A stretch of DNA of 17,050 nt from Aliikangiella sp964411875 (GTDB lineage Bacteria; Pseudomonadota; Gammaproteobacteria; Enterobacterales; Kangiellaceae): positions 1 to 17,050 of the forward strand of contig CAYPMT010000047.1 in assembly GCA_964411875.1 (NCBI GenBank), written 5' to 3'. The notes below the pieces were generated by a model, which was not told where the DNA came from, ran no database searches, and worked only from the letters and a program-made list of their open reading frames with translations. How positions within the stretch are numbered: position 1 is the first letter of the stretch; every line of letters starts with the position of its first letter. Shown piece after piece: positions 14,823 to 17,050 of this stretch. The position numbers and the translations under genes are program-made.

Positions 14823-16751
14823 TTATTGATCTATTCTAAATAGTGCAGCAAGCCCTGTTTTTTCATACTCAGAAGTTCTCAATAAGTCTGCTGTTCCATC
14901 AGCGTCCCTATCTAGTTCATAACGAATTTGATTACCATTATCATCATAGCTACTTTGATAAATATAATCGGGGGTTCCATCAGCTTCATTATCTCGCTCA
15001 AAACGAGTTAAATTACCATCTTCATCATACTCATTTTTGATAATACTATCAGGGCTCCCATCACCATCGGTATCTTCTTCACTACGAGTTAAATTGCCGT
15101 TTTCATCATACTCTCTAATTCTTATAAAATTAGGAGCACCATCACCATCATTGTCTTGTTCATTACGGATTTGATTACCATTAGCATCATACTCTGTAAG
15201 TCTTATAAAATTAGGCTCACCATCGCCATCAGTATCTTCTTTATAACTTGTTTCATTATCGTTCTCATCATATTCATACTCAATAATTGAGTTAGCATTT
15301 CCATCACCATCCGTATCTCGTTCATAACGGACTCGATTACCATTAGCATCGTATTCAGTTATGTTAATTTGGTTAGGTATGCCATCGCCATCAGAGTCTC
15401 GTTCAGAACGAACTTGGTTACCATTGGCATCGTATTCAGTTATGTAAACTTCGTTAGGTGTGCCATCGCCATCGTCGTCTCGTTCAAAACGAACTTGATT
15501 ACCATTGGCATTATATTGAAAGGTAATAATTCTGTCAGGAGTTCCATCAGCGTCATTATCATCCTCTCTGCGAGTTTGGTAACCACCCTCGTTATATTCA
15601 TATTGTTCAATTCTATTAACTTCGCCATCACCATCGGAGTCTAGTTGTCGACGAACCAATCTATCATTATCATTGTACTCAATTCGCTCAATAGAATCGG
15701 CGTTTCCATCACCATCGGTATCTTCTTCACTACGAGTTAAATTGCCTTTTACATCATACTCTCTAATTCTTATAAGATTAGGAGCACCATCACCATCATT
15801 GTCTCGTTCATAATGAACTTCATTACCATCAGCATCGTACTCTCTTAGAGTAATATAGTCGTTAACTGCATCGCCATTATTATCACCATCATAACGTATT
15901 GGGTTATCATTATTATCATATTGACTTTGCTGAATTAGATCAGGCGTGCCATCGCCATCATTATCTTGTTCATAGCGGAGAAGGTTACCATTAACATCAT
16001 AATCATACTTCACGATTAAATTAGGGGTTCCGTCAGCATCAGAGTCTACAATATAACTTGTAATAGTATAGGTCTCATGATCAACTTCTAAAGCATCATA
16101 GAGATGATTTAATGCCAACCAGATTTTACGAACTTGCCTATGCTCAGTTAGTAGTGACTGTTGATTAGCTTGAATCAGAATTCGTTTAAATAACTCTCTA
16201 GAAAACTCTACCCAATCTCCATTAATCGCCATTTCAACGTCTATAAATAAATCAGCTACCTCAGAAGTTATTTCAATACCATTAGTTGGATCACCATCTC
16301 TATCCAAAGTATGTAATAAAATAGCTAAGTTAGACACTCTAAGCATCGCTTGATAATCTGAATCGTCTTTGCCAATCGCAAAAAGCTGATTAGAAAAAAG
16401 TGCTTTTCTTAACCGAGAACCCGTGAGAACCTCGCTACCGGCCAAATCAAATAAATTAATCTGCTCTTTGCCTTCTACAATACCGAGTGTTGTGTCACCT
16501 AGTTTAAAGGTCACCATTTCATCCGCTGTATATTGAAAAGTCCCGTTGCTATCTGTAATACCCGAGGTGGTTGGTGTTTCATAAGCAACACCACTAACGC
16601 TACTAATTAACTGACCAGAAAGAAAGTTATCGTCGTTGTCATTGTCATCATCGTCGTTAATATCCATGTTATCAGTATTACCGCCACCACCACCGCAACC
16701 GATCAGTGCTACGCCCATAAAAATAACAAAAAAAATGCTGATTAGTTTCAT
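14823..16751 (-). CDS. Repeat-rich lipoprotein B (15 x 27-residue DxDGDG/YD-like repeats)
   Basis: Paralog of the downstream gene, 642 residues. It has the same lipoprotein signal and lipobox (LIGC at 16-19), glycine run and acidic linker; residues 1-115 are identical except G105. Residues about 116-234 diverge but keep NLAILLHTLDRDGDPTNGIEITSEVA and HRQVRKIWLAL. Residues 235-642 are fifteen 27-residue units with consensus xDxDGDGxxDxI followed by EYDxNGNxxRxE. Unit 3 (GDNNGDAVND) has lost part of the acidic loop. The last unit ends in the cap EYEKTGLAALFRIDQ. An AAGGGA box (16759-16764) is 7 nt before the start, and a possible -10 TATACT lies at 16802-16807. A secreted calcium-stiffened stalk or adhesin-like outer-membrane lipoprotein is the best guess. 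RHS toxin function is unlikely, since no RHS core or C-terminal toxin is present. Confidence 0.9.
   Translation of the reverse strand: MKLISIFFVIFMGVALIGCGGGGGNTDNMDINDDDDNDNDDNFLSGQLISSVSGVAYETPTTSGITDSNGTFQYTADEMVTFKLGDTTLGIVEGKEQINLFDLAGSEVLTGSRLRKALFSNQLFAIGKDDSDYQAMLRVSNLAILLHTLDRDGDPTNGIEITSEVADLFIDVEMAINGDWVEFSRELFKRILIQANQQSLLTEHRQVRKIWLALNHLYDALEVDHETYTITSYIVDSDADGTPNLIVKYDYDVNGNLLRYEQDNDGDGTPDLIQQSQYDNNDNPIRYDGDNNGDAVNDYITLREYDADGNEVHYERDNDGDGAPNLIRIREYDVKGNLTRSEEDTDGDGNADSIERIEYNDNDRLVRRQLDSDGDGEVNRIEQYEYNEGGYQTRREDDNDADGTPDRIITFQYNANGNQVRFERDDDGDGTPNEVYITEYDANGNQVRSERDSDGDGIPNQINITEYDANGNRVRYERDTDGDGNANSIIEYEYDENDNETSYKEDTDGDGEPNFIRLTEYDANGNQIRNEQDNDGDGAPNFIRIREYDENGNLTRSEEDTDGDGSPDSIIKNEYDEDGNLTRFERDNEADGTPDYIYQSSYDDNGNQIRYELDRDADGTADLLRTSEYEKTGLAALFRIDQ
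14826..16049 (-). repeat. 81-bp coding repeat array of lipoprotein B
   Basis: Fifteen 81-bp units encode residues 235-642. Units 4-5 and 12-13 are near copies at an offset of 648 bp (eight units): the stretch beginning near 15066 recurs near 15714 with few changes, including a shared ACTACGAGTTAAATTGCC. Units 8 and 9 are also very alike. The phase is kept throughout, so expansions and losses are in frame. Confidence 0.92.
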
Positions 16752-16771
16752 TCTAGTATCCCTTAATTATT
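16408..16771 (-). repeat. 364-bp near-identical 5' segment, copy 2
   Basis: Second copy of the segment at 14430-14793 (offset 1978 bp), with 2 mismatches in 364. It includes the start, signal peptide, linker and first beta-rich part of lipoprotein B, plus about 20 bp of leader with the ribosome-binding site. Upstream of 16771 the two leaders diverge. Confidence 0.95.
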
Positions 16772-17050
16772 CTAAGTATTTTGTTAAATGCCCTTAGGGG
16801 CAGTATATTAACTTAAAAATGAAACTGGTTAAATAACAAACATTTCGTCTCAGGCTAGAAAAATAGCTAACTGACTGTAATCAAATGCTTTTTAGGAACG
16901 TATAAAAAATCTTAGTGGGGTTAGTGCCCGGAACAGGAGCTGCTAATTTAGAGGGATTAAAGCTAATTCGTTTTTATTTTCTAGTCTTCTTACATGACTA
17001 TCTAGTTTCTACTGTCTAGCTTTCAAACAGTAAAGCAAGTTCGGCTTACC
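16752..17050. other. Non-coding leader region at the right window edge
   Basis: About 300 bp upstream of lipoprotein B with no supportable gene on either strand. On the minus strand, TATACT (16802-16807) could be the -10 box for lipoprotein B, about 50 bp before its ATG; no matching -35 is seen. TGCCC (16789-16793) and GGGCA (16798-16802) form a small 5-bp hairpin beside it. TACTGT (17010-17015) and ACAGTA (17027-17032) form a 6-bp inverted repeat near the edge. No tRNA or known RNA fold is recognised. Confidence 0.5.

Noticed and set aside
15369..15644. Plus-strand 91-residue hydrophobic frame opposite the lipoprotein B repeats
   Set aside because: Same periodic antisense effect; the apparent membrane protein is the complement of Asp/Asn/Gly-rich codons.
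13010..16049. CRISPR array or RHS toxin locus
   Set aside because: The regular spacing is a coding repeat of 81 bp without unique spacers. The YD-like motif occurs without an RHS core domain, a toxin tail or an immunity gene.

Overview
The window is an AT-rich chromosomal segment, almost certainly from a marine-type gammaproteobacterium. The gene blocks pilC-pilD-coaE-zapD and trxB/lrp-ftsK-lolA-serS are classic gammaproteobacterial neighbourhoods. The Lrp, ZapD, SerS, FtsK and TrxB proteins read as clear relatives of the E. coli proteins. The presence of ald, and lipoproteins with a Cys-Gly5-Asp-rich start, suggest an Oceanospirillales/Kangiella/Alteromonadales-like lineage, but the genus cannot be fixed from this window.

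Layout. (1) 1-3966, plus strand: the C-terminal three quarters of the type IV pilus platform protein PilC (open at the left edge), the prepilin peptidase PilD, a 542-bp non-coding gap packed with inverted repeats, then coaE and zapD almost touching. (2) 3981-9730, minus strand: a likely operon ftsK-lolA-crcB-serS-SDR epimerase, read right to left with gaps of 18-65 bp. It covers chromosome segregation, lipoprotein trafficking, fluoride export, tRNA charging and an NAD(P)-fold protein of unknown substrate. (3) 9830-11645: a divergent pair, lrp (minus) and alanine dehydrogenase ald (plus). Their shared 217-bp control region contains an Lrp-box-like site over a possible lrp promoter. (4) 11873-12826: thioredoxin reductase trxB, plus strand. 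(5) 13010-16751, minus strand: two tandem paralogous lipoproteins with long arrays of a 27-residue repeat (13 and 15 units). Each unit joins a DxDGDG calcium-loop-like motif to an EYDxNGN motif resembling the YD/RHS repeat. (6) 16752-17050: non-coding leader of the second lipoprotein gene up to the window edge.

Most of the window is conserved housekeeping sequence. The accessory part, and the best candidate for something undescribed, is the lipoprotein pair. Its first 115 codons and ribosome-binding site are 362/364 identical at DNA level between the paralogs. The rest is clearly diverged, and the repeat arrays carry multi-unit internal duplications. This looks like a surface-protein locus that evolves by recombination. 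A second item is the hairpin-rich spacer between pilD and coaE, which looks like one or more dispersed repeat elements.

Two expected neighbours are missing: yacG after zapD and rarA between lolA and serS. Functions below are assigned from motifs and remembered family features; no database search was run.
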